62,465 nt of DNA from JBEBSD01 sp040394475 (lineage in GTDB: Bacteria > Bacteroidota > Bacteroidia > Cytophagales > Spirosomataceae). The position numbers and the translations under genes were made by a program. Positions 62,392 through 62,465 of the stretch are shown here, piece by piece (the first letter of the stretch is position 1; each line of letters starts with the position of its first letter). Where the stretch lies: NCBI GenBank assembly GCA_040394475.1, contig JBEBSD010000033.1, positions 1 through 62,465 on the forward strand. Direction: 5' to 3'. The notes below the pieces were generated by a model, which saw only the letters and a list, made by a program, of their open reading frames with translations, made no database searches and was not told the DNA's origin.

Positions 62392-62465
62392 ATGAAAGCG
62401 CAATCCGTTATGAAAAGCCCCGGGCGGCTGGCAGCCCTGATAATTGTCCTCTGTTTATCAGGCAT
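62392..62465 (+). CDS. partial exported protein, 5' end only
   Basis: The last 74 bases encode the beginning of a protein with a clear signal peptide: basic start, then the hydrophobic stretch RLAALIIVLCLSG. It is cut by the window edge. A second in-frame ATG at 62410 is possible. The frame, the leader and the upstream TTTTGTCCA repeat all support a real gene, divergent from the HTCS and probably under its control or that of a TTTTGTCYA-binding regulator. Its family cannot be told from the signal peptide. Confidence 0.55.
   Translation, partial: MKAQSVMKSPGRLAALIIVLCLSG

Overview
The window reads as chromosome of a free-living glycan-foraging Bacteroidota, most likely a Dyadobacter- or Spirosoma-like member of the Cytophagales (inferred from gene content; no rRNA is present to confirm it). 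The grounds are three SusC/SusD pairs, two ECF sigma/FecR switches, a GLPGLI protein, type IX secretion (T9SS) C-terminal tails, a hybrid two-component system, a DUF4249/TonB-receptor pair, and several matches to the Bacteroidota -7 promoter element TAnnTTTG.

Layout. 1-724: no gene found. 725-7165: an AlkD-type DNA glycosylase, a DUF4249 lipoprotein with its TonB receptor, a luciferase-like oxidoreductase and an NAD-binding epimerase-like protein. 7381-12082: SusD/SusC pair A, whose SusC has no STN domain and which has no sigma/FecR partner. 12415-18184: an OmpR-type response regulator and histidine kinase, divergent from a GLPGLI protein and a large outer-membrane barrel; the divergent spacer holds helically phased direct repeats that look like the regulator's binding site. 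18319-32855: a nine-gene leftward set behind an ECF sigma factor (sigma, FecR, STN-SusC, SusD, PKD/metallo-beta-lactamase lipoprotein, PKD/PQQ-propeller lipoprotein, tail-fibre-like repeat protein, GDPD phosphodiesterase, T9SS protein). 33110-43194: a second ECF-sigma locus (sigma, FecR, STN-SusC, SusD, two arylsulfatases) that fits uptake and desulfation of a sulfated glycan. 43652-47083: a small lipoprotein, a shortened T9SS protein and a TPR/HTH membrane regulator.

47230-56490 is the most interesting region. An AraC regulator diverges from seven genes that I read as a D-apiose locus: a CUT2-type ABC importer (ATPase, permease, binding protein), a Gfo/Idh dehydrogenase (ApsD-like), a three-domain lactonase (ApnL-like), a PGDH_C-type oxidoisomerase (ApnO-like) and a xylose-isomerase-like TIM barrel (OiaC-like). 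Together these would carry apiose through apionolactone, apionate and 3-oxo-isoapionate to L-erythrulose and CO2. The permease reading frame is broken at a run of six G close to its 3' end, and the spacer after it carries a heptamer tandem repeat and a repeated intergenic element.

57195-62465: a conserved-looking hypothetical protein, a very large hybrid sensor/regulator, and the first codons of a divergent exported protein running off the right edge. A 12-bp-spaced direct repeat of TTTTGTCYA lies about 67 bp before the start codon of both that gene and the shortened T9SS gene at 44291-45013, which suggests one shared regulator.
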